Shown here: positions 6,955 to 14,009 of the stretch, piece by piece
How positions within the stretch are numbered: position 1 is the first letter of the stretch
Layout of the letters: every line of letters begins with the position of its first letter
Source of the DNA: Rickettsiales bacterium
GTDB taxonomy: Bacteria; Pseudomonadota; Alphaproteobacteria; Rickettsiales; UBA1997
Reading direction: 5' to 3'
DNA: 14,009 nucleotides
Assembly: GCA_031289855.1 (NCBI GenBank)
Contig: JAITOR010000012.1
Coordinates: forward strand, 1-14,009
Made by a program: the position numbers and the translations under genes
The notes under the pieces: model-generated
Seen by the model: only the letters and a program-made list of their open reading frames with translations
What the model was told of the DNA's origin: nothing
Database searches by the model: none

Positions 6955-7030
6955 GCCCATGTAGCTCAGTCGGTAGAGCAAAGGACTGAAAATCCTTGTG
7001 TCAGTAGTTCGATTCTACTCGTGGGCACCA
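6955..7030 (+). tRNA. tRNA-Phe (anticodon GAA)
   Basis: This is a 76-nt cloverleaf with the acceptor arms GCCCATG/CGTGGGC (one T-G pair), D-stem GCTC/GAGC, anticodon stem AAGGA/TCCTT with loop CTGAAAA (anticodon GAA at 6988-6990), T-stem AGTAG/CTACT with loop TTCGATT, discriminator A and an encoded CCA at 7028-7030. The CCA is therefore in the gene, not only added afterwards. It is a single-gene unit with its own promoter, and a run of nine T follows at once. Confidence 0.97.
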
Positions 7031-7039
7031 TTTTTTTTT
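7031..7039 (+). terminator. T-run directly after tRNA-Phe
   Basis: Nine consecutive T follow the tRNA CCA end. The GC-rich acceptor stem just upstream may act as the terminator hairpin. A second weak hairpin candidate, GGTG/CACC at 7071-7082 followed by a T-rich stretch, may act as backup. Neither is a textbook terminator. Confidence 0.4.
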
Positions 7040-7171
7040 GAAATCTCATTGACATTTTATATTCTCATTCGGTGGTGCACCAATATATTTTTTGTTTATT
7101 TTTTATATGTGAGTAAAAGATAAGAATACCATTACAAATAGGAAAAAATGTTATTGAAAGTTTATTAAAAG

Positions 7172-7185
7172 GGGGTGTGCACCCC
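7172..7185 (-). terminator. GC-rich inverted repeat, possible terminator of the ATPase gene
   Basis: GGGGTGTGCACCCC can fold as a GGGGT/ACCCC stem with a four-base loop. On the minus strand the stem is followed by CCTTTTAATAAAC, a weak T-tract, about 90 bases past the ATPase stop. On the plus strand TCTTATTT follows, so it might also work in that direction. It is unusually GC-rich for this window. Confidence 0.35.
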
Positions 7186-7276
7186 TCTTATTTACAAAAC
7201 TTCTGGCAATAATTCTATTAGTGATTTTAACATTCTATTTTTTTAAACATTATTACTTGCTGCACTATTTTTATAG

Positions 7277-9835
7277 TTAAAAAATATTATTTTTTTTACA
7301 AAATATTTTTCTTATAACTTTTTCAAGTTCCATCACAATAATAATCGATAATGCTACACTCAATACAACCTTTAATTCTTCAATACCCAACGGGTCTATT
7401 TTTAAAAATAAATCAAAAAATGGCATATAACTCGCCACCACATGCAACAATGTTACAAATCCCACGGCAATCAATAGAAATGGATTACTAAAAAATCGTC
7501 CAAATGCAGAGTTATTTTCACTTCTAGCATTAAAAGTTTGTATATTTTGAAACATTATCATTACAAATAGCAAACAACTTCTCGCCATAACAACATCTTG
7601 TGTTGTGTCGTAAAAATATTTAAACACTCCAAAACATCCAGTAATCATAATCACTGATGAGAGTATAATTCTTCTTATCATAATACCATCAAATATTGGT
7701 TCATCAGGTCTTCTTGGAGGTTGTGTCATTTCAGTCCCATCTTTTCCTTCCATAGCCAATGCAATTCCTTGCACCACTTCGGTAATTAAATTTATCCACA
7801 ATAATTGCAATGAAGTAAACGGAATAGGCAATTTAAAGAATATTGCCAATAAAAATACACCAATTTCAGCAAAGGATGTGCTCATTAAAAAAAATACGAT
7901 TTTTCTAATATTAGAATAGGTTAAACGACCTTCCTCAACTCCATGTATGATTGAGGCAAAATTATCATCGGTAAGTATAATGTTTGCACTTTCCCTTGCA
8001 ATATCAGTTCCCTTGTTACCCATAGCAATGCCAACATTTGCATTTTTTAGCGCTGGTGCATCATTTACACCATCACCAGTTACTGCAACATAATTGCCAT
8101 TTCTTTGCATGCTTTGAACGATATCTAACTTTTGTATAGGGGCAACCCTTGCATATACTTTTGCATTTTTTGTAATGCCATCAATGGTGTTATTTGCTGT
8201 GGCTGTCGCTATATCATCACCACTTACAACCTCATTTTGGGTTTTTACAAATCCCAATTCACTTGAAATTGCAAAGGCAGTTTTTGGATTATCACCTGTA
8301 ATCATCGCAACTCTAATACCAGCATCTTGACATTTTTGAACTGCGCTTTTAGCCTCTGGACGAAGCGGGTCAAGCATTGCAATAAGTCCTAAAAATTCCA
8401 AATTTTCCAATTTTTTATCAGGACTTTTTCCACAGGCAACAGCAAGAACTCGTAGACCTTTTGAAGACAAATCATCAAGTTGTGATTTAATATTATTTTC
8501 TTTTGTCTCTTTTATTTCTTTTTCAACTTTATTTATTCCACACATCTCCATAATGGTTTCTGGTGCACCCTTTACAAATGCAAATGTTTTATCCCCTACT
8601 TTATTAAAACTTGCAGAATATTTTTCTTCACTTGTATATGGCAACAATTCTATCAAAGGATATGCGGATTTTATCTCATTGATATCATAGCCTTTGTTTA
8701 TTGCACTTTTTAAAAATGCTATATCAACTGAATCTCCAAAAAATTCATTATCTTTTCTGCTGGCTTCATTCGGTAAAACAAAACTTATGGCTATTTTTTT
8801 TTCCAGTGACATGGAATTAAAATCTTCTTCTTTTAATGGCTTTAAATCTGCAATTTTTGTGTCTGGCGCTATTTGTGAAATTGGAGTTATTATATCTACA
8901 ACACTCATTTCATTTATGGTTAAAGTGCCCGTTTTATCACTTGCAATCATGGTACAGGATCCTAAAGCCTCCACTGCCATAAGATTTTTCACAATAACAT
9001 TCTTTTTTGCCATTCTGTTCATGCCTATTGCAAGGCAAATTGTTACGGCAATTGGCAATCCTTCTGGAATTGCAGCAACTCCAAGACTACTTGCCAATAA
9101 TAATGTTTCCTTCCAATCAATACCATTCATAAAAGACACAATGGAAATGATAGCAATTAACCCCAACATTACAAGCGTGAGTTTTGAAGTAAATTTTTCC
9201 AATCTTTCGGTAAGAGGAGATTTAGCTTCACTTTTTTGTGTAATTTTTTCAGCAATTTTTCCAATTTCGGTATTTAATGCTGTGGCACTTACCAAACCTT
9301 GTCCTTGACCCTTTAAAACGATAGTTCCTGCAAATACTTTATTTAAATTGTCTTTTGTTTCGGTAGAATTTTTATTGACTGGTAAAGACTCGCCCGTAAG
9401 CATACTTTCATCAATTTTGAGGTTATTTGAATTATGCAATATAATGTCGGCTGGTATTTTACTGCCATCTTTTAATAACACTAAATCACCCACCACCAAT
9501 TCTCTTGCAGGAATTTCAACCTCAATGTTATCACGAAGCACAAAAGTCTTAACTTCCACCATTTTTTTTAACGATTGAGCGGATTTTGAGGCACCATATT
9601 CCTGTAAAGTTCCAACAATGGCATTAACAGATACTACGGCAAAAATAAAGGCCGCATCAAAATATTCGCCCAAAAAGACTGATATTACGGAAGATCCCAT
9701 TAGAATATAGGTCAATGGTTCAGCAAATTGTTTTACAAATGTTAACCATAATGGTTCCAATTTTTCTTCTGGCAATTCGTTTGCTCCGTTTTTTATAAGC
9801 AATTCATTTGCTTCTTGTGTTGTAAGTCCCATCAT
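7277..9835 (-). CDS. P2-type cation-transporting ATPase (Ca2+/SERCA-like superfamily; substrate uncertain)
   Basis: This 852-residue protein is a complete P-type ATPase that uses ATP to move cations across the inner membrane. In order it shows a cation-ATPase N-terminal segment (TTQEANELLIKNG, 5-17), M1-M2 (about 40-75), the actuator loop TGES (147-150), M3, M4 with PEGLP (257-261), the phosphorylation site DKTGTLT with D300, nucleotide-binding KGAPE (422-426), TGDNP (513-517), GDGVNDAP (587-594) and six C-terminal membrane segments. PEGLP places it in group II, not among heavy-metal pumps. Compared with SERCA, E309 is kept (E258), N796 is kept (N682), D800 is replaced by E686 in NLITEVVQ, and N768 by serine in STSFAE. 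The ion cannot be named from this. It stands alone on the minus strand, downstream of the DUF5675-type gene. No Shine-Dalgarno precedes the ATG, and a second ATG follows immediately. Confidence 0.9.
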   Translation of the reverse strand: MMGLTTQEANELLIKNGANELPEEKLEPLWLTFVKQFAEPLTYILMGSSVISVFLGEYFDAAFIFAVVSVNAIVGTLQEYGASKSAQSLKKMVEVKTFVLRDNIEVEIPARELVVGDLVLLKDGSKIPADIILHNSNNLKIDESMLTGESLPVNKNSTETKDNLNKVFAGTIVLKGQGQGLVSATALNTEIGKIAEKITQKSEAKSPLTERLEKFTSKLTLVMLGLIAIISIVSFMNGIDWKETLLLASSLGVAAIPEGLPIAVTICLAIGMNRMAKKNVIVKNLMAVEALGSCTMIASDKTGTLTINEMSVVDIITPISQIAPDTKIADLKPLKEEDFNSMSLEKKIAISFVLPNEASRKDNEFFGDSVDIAFLKSAINKGYDINEIKSAYPLIELLPYTSEEKYSASFNKVGDKTFAFVKGAPETIMEMCGINKVEKEIKETKENNIKSQLDDLSSKGLRVLAVACGKSPDKKLENLEFLGLIAMLDPLRPEAKSAVQKCQDAGIRVAMITGDNPKTAFAISSELGFVKTQNEVVSGDDIATATANNTIDGITKNAKVYARVAPIQKLDIVQSMQRNGNYVAVTGDGVNDAPALKNANVGIAMGNKGTDIARESANIILTDDNFASIIHGVEEGRLTYSNIRKIVFFLMSTSFAEIGVFLLAIFFKLPIPFTSLQLLWINLITEVVQGIALAMEGKDGTEMTQPPRRPDEPIFDGIMIRRIILSSVIMITGCFGVFKYFYDTTQDVVMARSCLLFVMIMFQNIQTFNARSENNSAFGRFFSNPFLLIAVGFVTLLHVVASYMPFFDLFLKIDPLGIEELKVVLSVALSIIIVMELEKVIRKIFCKKNNIF

Positions 9836-9861
9836 AAAATTAAAAAAACATTATTCTACTA

Positions 9862-9889
9862 ATAATAAAATAAATTTTGTATATATCAA
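9862..9889 (-). promoter_or_regulatory. putative promoter for the P-type ATPase gene
   Basis: On the minus strand TTGATA (9889-9884) and TATTAT (9867-9862) are 16 bases apart, each a 5/6 match. The predicted start is about 20 bases before the ATG. A perfect TTGACA further up (9916-9911) lacks a good -10 partner. Confidence 0.35.
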
Positions 9890-9918
9890 ATAAATTTAAT
9901 ATTAAAGTCTTGTCAAAG

Positions 9919-10461
9919 TTAATTAGTAATGGTTAATTTCACCACCTCATTTTTCACCATATCCATAAGTTTATTTAATGCTACTTTGCTATTCACTAGT
10001 TCACCATCAATGGGGTTTTTATTCTCTTTTTTAATAATAGTTTGTGTTCCAATTAGTATACATCCTTTGGTGTCTTTTGTGGTGTTGCCTGCATGTATGA
10101 GTATGTCGGTTCTGCTGGTGTTGTCACCAAATATGGATCTCCAGCATTGTTGTTCCGATACGATGCAGCCCACCTGCAATGATTTTCCATAAAAGTGGCT
10201 GTCTTGGTTTTGATTTTTCCGAACGATGTATTCACCTTTAGGGATGCAACTTATATTTTCTTTGTTGCAATCATATTTAAGTTCCAATGTACAACAATTG
10301 AATATTGTTTTATCTTTATCATTGAATAAAAGTAAGCCTGTGGTGGCTTTTTCCAAATGGGAGCGAATTATAAAAATATGTTTAAATATGGAAGGGTCGA
10401 TGTAGGGAGATTCCAACGCATTAAGCAATTTATCCAATGATGTTTTTTCTTTATCTATCAT
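9919..10461 (-). CDS. DUF5675-like protein
   Basis: This 180-residue protein has no signal peptide or membrane segment. Residues about 36-140 fit DUF5675 as I recall it: TTGLLLF, a TLEL strand (58-61), CIPKGEYIVR (72-81) and DILIHAGNTTKDTKGCILIG (119-138). The family occurs in bacteria and phages; its biochemical role is not established to my knowledge. The His123...Asp130...Cys134 arrangement recalls the H-G...C of YkuD L,D-transpeptidases, but this is only a resemblance. It has seven cysteines, several in pairs or close together. About 35 N-terminal residues lie outside the domain. AAGGA (10471-10467) five bases before the ATG supports this start. It lies upstream of the ATPase gene on the same strand with an 83-bp gap, and no phage genes surround it. 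Confidence 0.62.
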   Translation of the reverse strand: MIDKEKTSLDKLLNALESPYIDPSIFKHIFIIRSHLEKATTGLLLFNDKDKTIFNCCTLELKYDCNKENISCIPKGEYIVRKNQNQDSHFYGKSLQVGCIVSEQQCWRSIFGDNTSRTDILIHAGNTTKDTKGCILIGTQTIIKKENKNPIDGELVNSKVALNKLMDMVKNEVVKLTITN

Positions 10462-10580
10462 AAGGTTCCTTTATTTTTTTTAATTTATTAATTTGTCATT
10501 TATAAGTAATAGAACATTATAATATATAAGGCAAATTTATTATGATTATAATTCATGTCGCAAGTTTAGATAATAAAATA

Positions 10581-10609
10581 TTGACTTTTAGTTTTAAAAA
10601 TGTTATAAC
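10581..10609 (+). promoter_or_regulatory. sigma70-type promoter for the PAP2 gene
   Basis: TTGACT (10581-10586), a 17-base spacer and TATAAC (10604-10609) are each 5/6 matches. The predicted start falls at about 10615-10617, on the ATG itself, so the transcript would be leaderless or the true start codon lies elsewhere. Confidence 0.55.
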
Positions 10610-10614
10610 GATTT

Positions 10615-11220
<606 letters not shown>

Positions 11221-11226
11221 GATTTT

Positions 11227-11254
11227 TTGAAAATTAAATATTACATTGTATATT
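11227..11254 (+). promoter_or_regulatory. putative promoter for ftsK
   Basis: TTGAAA (11227-11232) and TATATT (11249-11254) are separated by 16 bases, each a 5/6 match or close to it. The predicted start is near 11261, which is the chosen ATG. The sequence is AT-rich, so support is weak. Confidence 0.35.
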
Positions 11255-11260
11255 GAATTT

Positions 11261-13531
11261 ATGAGATACAAAGACTTATTATTGTCAACCTATGAAAGAA
11301 TATACATTCGTATTCGTGCTTTTGTTTGGTTTATTTTGGCCACCACATTATTAATTATGATAACAACTTATAGTTCAAATGATAGATCGTTAAATTCAAT
11401 TTCCACAAATATCGAAATTCATAACTATATGGGAAAATATGGTGCCTATGTGGCTGATTTTTTTATACAAGCATTTGGTGAAGTTGGATTTTTCTTTATA
11501 TTTTTATTTTATATTTTTGCCTATAATACTTTTTTAAATCGCTTCGTATACATCAAAAGTAAAAAAACTATTGCTTTTATTGGTATATTTTTTTCTACAA
11601 ACATTGTATTTGAAAGTGGATTTTTTGGTGTGTGGATTTGTGATATGTTTTATTACATTCCAATGATAGTTTTGCAATTGGCATCTTGTTTGATATTTTT
11701 TATTTCTTTCACAATTCTTGCTGATATAAGACATAAAAAATGGCTCGTATATTCTACAAAATTTTACAGATTTAATGCCTATATTTTATCAAAGATTTCT
11801 TTATTTAAAAAGAGGAGAAATCTTGTTGAAACAAAAGAGGAAGAAATATATGAAAGTTTAAAACCAATTCCATCTAAAAAAATAGTTGTTCCTCAACAAT
11901 CTTCATCAAAAGTTGCAATTGTGTCAAAAGATGAGATAGTATTTGAAACTAAAACTGAAATTAAAAGCAGTGAAAAGGAATTTTTTCAAACAAAAGATTA
12001 TAAATTGCCAATTGCAGACCTATTAAAAAATCCAACTCAATTTGATACAAGCATTACAAAGGAAGAATGTAGCGCACAACTTAAGCAATTGAAAGAAGTT
12101 TTAAAAAATTACAGAGTTGATGGGAAGATATCTCAAAATGTAAAAATAGGTCCAATCGTTACACTGTATGAATTTGAACCGATAGCAGGCACAAAAGGGT
12201 CAAGAATCATTGGGCTTGAAAACGATTTTGCAAGGGAAATGGAGGTTGCGTCAATAAGAATATCAACCGCCAATAGCAAAAATGCTTTTAATTTTGAAAT
12301 TCCTAACAAAATTCGTGAAACAATTTATATTAAAACTTTAATAAATAGTGAAGAATACAGAAATTCAAAGGCAATTTTACCAATTATACTTGGCACGGAT
12401 ATATCGGGAAAAGCCGTGGTAATAGACTTAACAAAAACACCGCATTTATTGGTGGCTGGCACAACCGGTAGTGGAAAATCAGTGGGTATAAATACAATGA
12501 TTGCCTCTTTGTTATATAAATTTTCACCAACCCAATGCAAATTTATAATGATTGACCCAAAAATGTTGGAATTATCAGTGTATGATGGGATACCACATTT
12601 ATTGACACCCGTAATCACTAGACCTCATGAGGCAAACAATGCTTTAAAATGGGCCTGCAAAGAAATGGATGAAAGGTATAGAATTATGGCGCAACTTGGA
12701 GTTAGAAACATTGAAGGTTACAATGAGCAATTGGTAGAATCTGTTAAAAATAATAAAAAACTATCAAGAAAAATACAGGTTGGATTTGACAATGAAAAAG
12801 GTGAGCCAATTTACAATGAAGTTGAAATTCAAACAAAGGAAATGCCTTATCTTGTTATTATAATTGATGAAATGGCTGATTTAATGATAATGGCAAAGAA
12901 GGATATTGAAGCATCGGTGCAACGAATATCACAAAAGGCAAGGGCAGCTGGCATTCATTTAATAATGGCCACTCAACGACCTTCAACGGATGTAATTACG
13001 GGTGTTATTAAATCTAACTTCCCTTCAAGAATTGGTTTTCAAGTATCATCATCAATTGATAGTAGAACAATACTTGGAGCAAATGGAGCAGAGCAACTGT
13101 TGGGTAAGGGTGACATGTTATATATGGCAAGTGGTGGAAAAACCATAAGAGTGCATGGTCCTTTTGTTTCCGACAATGAAGTTGAAAAAATCGTTACGTT
13201 CATAAAATCGCAAGGTATAGAGCCACAATACATTAATGATATGCAAAAAACAACTGATGTGGAAGGAGAAGAACTGGAACCAAATATTGAAATTAACAAT
13301 GGGAATACTGAATTTAATTTTGGAGAAGATAGGGATGATATTTTGTATAAACAGGCGTTAGAAATTGTAAAAACGAAGAAAAAATCATCAGCAAGTTATC
13401 TGCAAACAGCGCTTGGAATTGGTTATCCAAAGGCAGCAAAAGTAATTGAAAGGTTGGAGAAAAATGGAGTGTTGAGTGAGCCAAATTCCAATGGAAGAAG
13501 GGATATATTGATAGATTTTGGAGATGATTAA
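11261..13531 (+). CDS. ftsK: DNA translocase FtsK
   Basis: This 756-residue protein is FtsK, the septal DNA pump that clears and aligns chromosome termini at division. It has four hydrophobic N-terminal segments (about 15-160), a linker only about 90 residues long (short compared with E. coli), and the motor: alpha domain from about 245, beta RecA-like fold with Walker A GTTGSGKS (400-407), Walker B VIIIDE (532-537) and the MATQRPSTDVITG signature. The C-terminal winged-helix gamma domain (about 688-753, with SYLQTALGIGYPKAAKVIE) recognises polar KOPS sites and contacts XerD in other bacteria. An in-frame TTG at 11246 would add five residues. The ATG at 11261 was preferred because a possible -10 element overlaps the TTG region. 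ftsK lies 40 bp after the PAP2 gene and converges on the GT8 gene. Confidence 0.96.
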   Translation: MRYKDLLLSTYERIYIRIRAFVWFILATTLLIMITTYSSNDRSLNSISTNIEIHNYMGKYGAYVADFFIQAFGEVGFFFIFLFYIFAYNTFLNRFVYIKSKKTIAFIGIFFSTNIVFESGFFGVWICDMFYYIPMIVLQLASCLIFFISFTILADIRHKKWLVYSTKFYRFNAYILSKISLFKKRRNLVETKEEEIYESLKPIPSKKIVVPQQSSSKVAIVSKDEIVFETKTEIKSSEKEFFQTKDYKLPIADLLKNPTQFDTSITKEECSAQLKQLKEVLKNYRVDGKISQNVKIGPIVTLYEFEPIAGTKGSRIIGLENDFAREMEVASIRISTANSKNAFNFEIPNKIRETIYIKTLINSEEYRNSKAILPIILGTDISGKAVVIDLTKTPHLLVAGTTGSGKSVGINTMIASLLYKFSPTQCKFIMIDPKMLELSVYDGIPHLLTPVITRPHEANNALKWACKEMDERYRIMAQLGVRNIEGYNEQLVESVKNNKKLSRKIQVGFDNEKGEPIYNEVEIQTKEMPYLVIIIDEMADLMIMAKKDIEASVQRISQKARAAGIHLIMATQRPSTDVITGVIKSNFPSRIGFQVSSSIDSRTILGANGAEQLLGKGDMLYMASGGKTIRVHGPFVSDNEVEKIVTFIKSQGIEPQYINDMQKTTDVEGEELEPNIEINNGNTEFNFGEDRDDILYKQALEIVKTKKKSSASYLQTALGIGYPKAAKVIERLEKNGVLSEPNSNGRRDILIDFGDD

Positions 13532-13608
13532 AAGTGGAAGACTTTTTTTCTCTCTCCTCTTCACCAAAAAATTATAACTTTCTTCTTTGTGGTCATCTTT
13601 TCAATTTT

Positions 13609-14009
13609 TTATTTCATTGTTTGTTTTATAAGATTTTCTTTTATCTCTTCATAAAAGATTCCCATTTTTGAGAACCAAAGCCATTCTTTTGCATAATCAA
13701 CATTTGTAAATTTCCATGGTTTACTTCCAGCGTTAAAGTGGAATATCATTGCTTCTTTTGTGGTATTGTTGTATTCTTTAGTCATTTTATTTACTTTGTA
13801 AAATTTAAGATCCACCAATGTGGGATTATACCTCTTCTCCAACTCCTTGTATTTTCCTTTAAACACTATGTTAAAAACATCTTGGTCGCTGCTAATCATC
13901 CCCTGATATTGTTTTGTGACTGTGAAGAGTTCATCCACAATGGATTGGGAGTTAAACTTTTGAATGTCAAGCAGTAATACACCATTATTAAAGATTACAT
14001 CAAATTTAC
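13609..14009 (-). CDS. glycosyltransferase family 8 protein, C-terminal part (5' end outside window)
   Basis: The minus-strand frame stays open from the TAA at 13609 to the right edge, so only about 132 C-terminal residues are visible. Reading into the window, FNNGVLLLDIQKF matches the family 8 FNAGVlliNlxxW segment, SSDQDVFNIVF (13876-13844 region) the DQDvlN acceptor-binding motif, and MIFHFNAGSKPW the iiHfxGxxKPW metal-binding motif near the end. These are the landmarks of LgtC/RfaJ-type retaining galactosyl- or glucosyltransferases that build the LPS core. The catalytic DxD is beyond the edge. A GTG at 13938 is not the start, since conserved sequence continues upstream. With waaA and PAP2 it adds to the envelope-sugar content of the region. 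It is separated from ftsK by 77 bp with no clear terminator. Confidence 0.85.
   Translation of the reverse strand, partial: KFDVIFNNGVLLLDIQKFNSQSIVDELFTVTKQYQGMISSDQDVFNIVFKGKYKELEKRYNPTLVDLKFYKVNKMTKEYNNTTKEAMIFHFNAGSKPWKFTNVDYAKEWLWFSKMGIFYEEIKENLIKQTMK

Larger units (their letters stand above)
7031..7276. other. 246-bp gene-free region between tRNA-Phe and the P-type ATPase gene
   Basis: No convincing reading frame or RNA fold was recognised here. The region holds a T-run, the palindrome TGGTGCACCA (7073-7082), the GC-rich inverted repeat GGGGTGTGCACCCC (7172-7185) and otherwise AT-rich sequence. A TTGACA at 7049-7054 has no acceptable -10 partner. A small RNA cannot be ruled out. Confidence 0.5.

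Noticed and set aside
7049..7054. Perfect TTGACA after tRNA-Phe as a promoter
   Set aside because: No -10-like hexamer at 16-18 bases and no gene downstream on that strand.
8694..9308. Plus-strand open frame of 204 codons inside the P-type ATPase gene
   Set aside because: Antisense shadow of a strongly conserved coding region, with no recognisable domain.
13532..13608. Bidirectional terminator between ftsK and the GT8 gene
   Set aside because: Only a five-base GAAGA/TCTTC pairing with a large loop was found, too weak to call.

Overview
The window is a chromosomal stretch from an AT-rich (about 30% G+C by eye) Gram-negative bacterium, most likely a host-associated alphaproteobacterium related to Rickettsiales. 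The clues are a VirB10 with rickettsial-type C-terminal motifs, an IalB-like secreted protein, LPS genes (Kdo transferase and a family 8 glycosyltransferase) and short intergenic gaps. Stops include TAA, TAG and TGA, so the genetic code looks standard. The lineage is inferred from protein motifs, not from a search.

Layout, left to right. (1) The 3' end of waaA/kdtA (+) converges on engB/ysxC (-). (2) virB10 (+) follows, and a small gene for an F1-ATPase epsilon-like protein is coupled to it through a TAATG overlap; that gene overlaps rsmE tail to tail. (3) rsmE and an M23 peptidase gene form a minus-strand pair, also joined by TAATG. (4) A 162-bp divergent promoter region carries two near-consensus promoters, one for the M23-rsmE pair and one for the plus-strand run rplU-rpmA-efp-ialB. 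(5) tRNA-Phe(GAA) has its own promoter and is followed by 246 bp with no gene but two GTGCAC-centred palindromes. (6) A P2-type cation ATPase gene and a DUF5675-type gene lie on the minus strand. (7) A PAP2 phosphatase gene (+) has a 25-nt AT dinucleotide tract inside its 5' coding end. (8) ftsK (+) converges on a family 8 glycosyltransferase gene (-) that runs off the right edge.

Most genes are housekeeping: translation (rplU, rpmA, efp, rsmE, tRNA-Phe, engB), chromosome segregation (ftsK) and the cell envelope (waaA, M23 peptidase, PAP2, GT8, ialB). The accessory signals are the solitary virB10 with its coupled epsilon-like partner, the possible phase-variable PAP2 gene, and several promoters placed so close to start codons that the mRNAs would be leaderless or nearly so. 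No CRISPR array, insertion sequence, integrase or phage module was seen.
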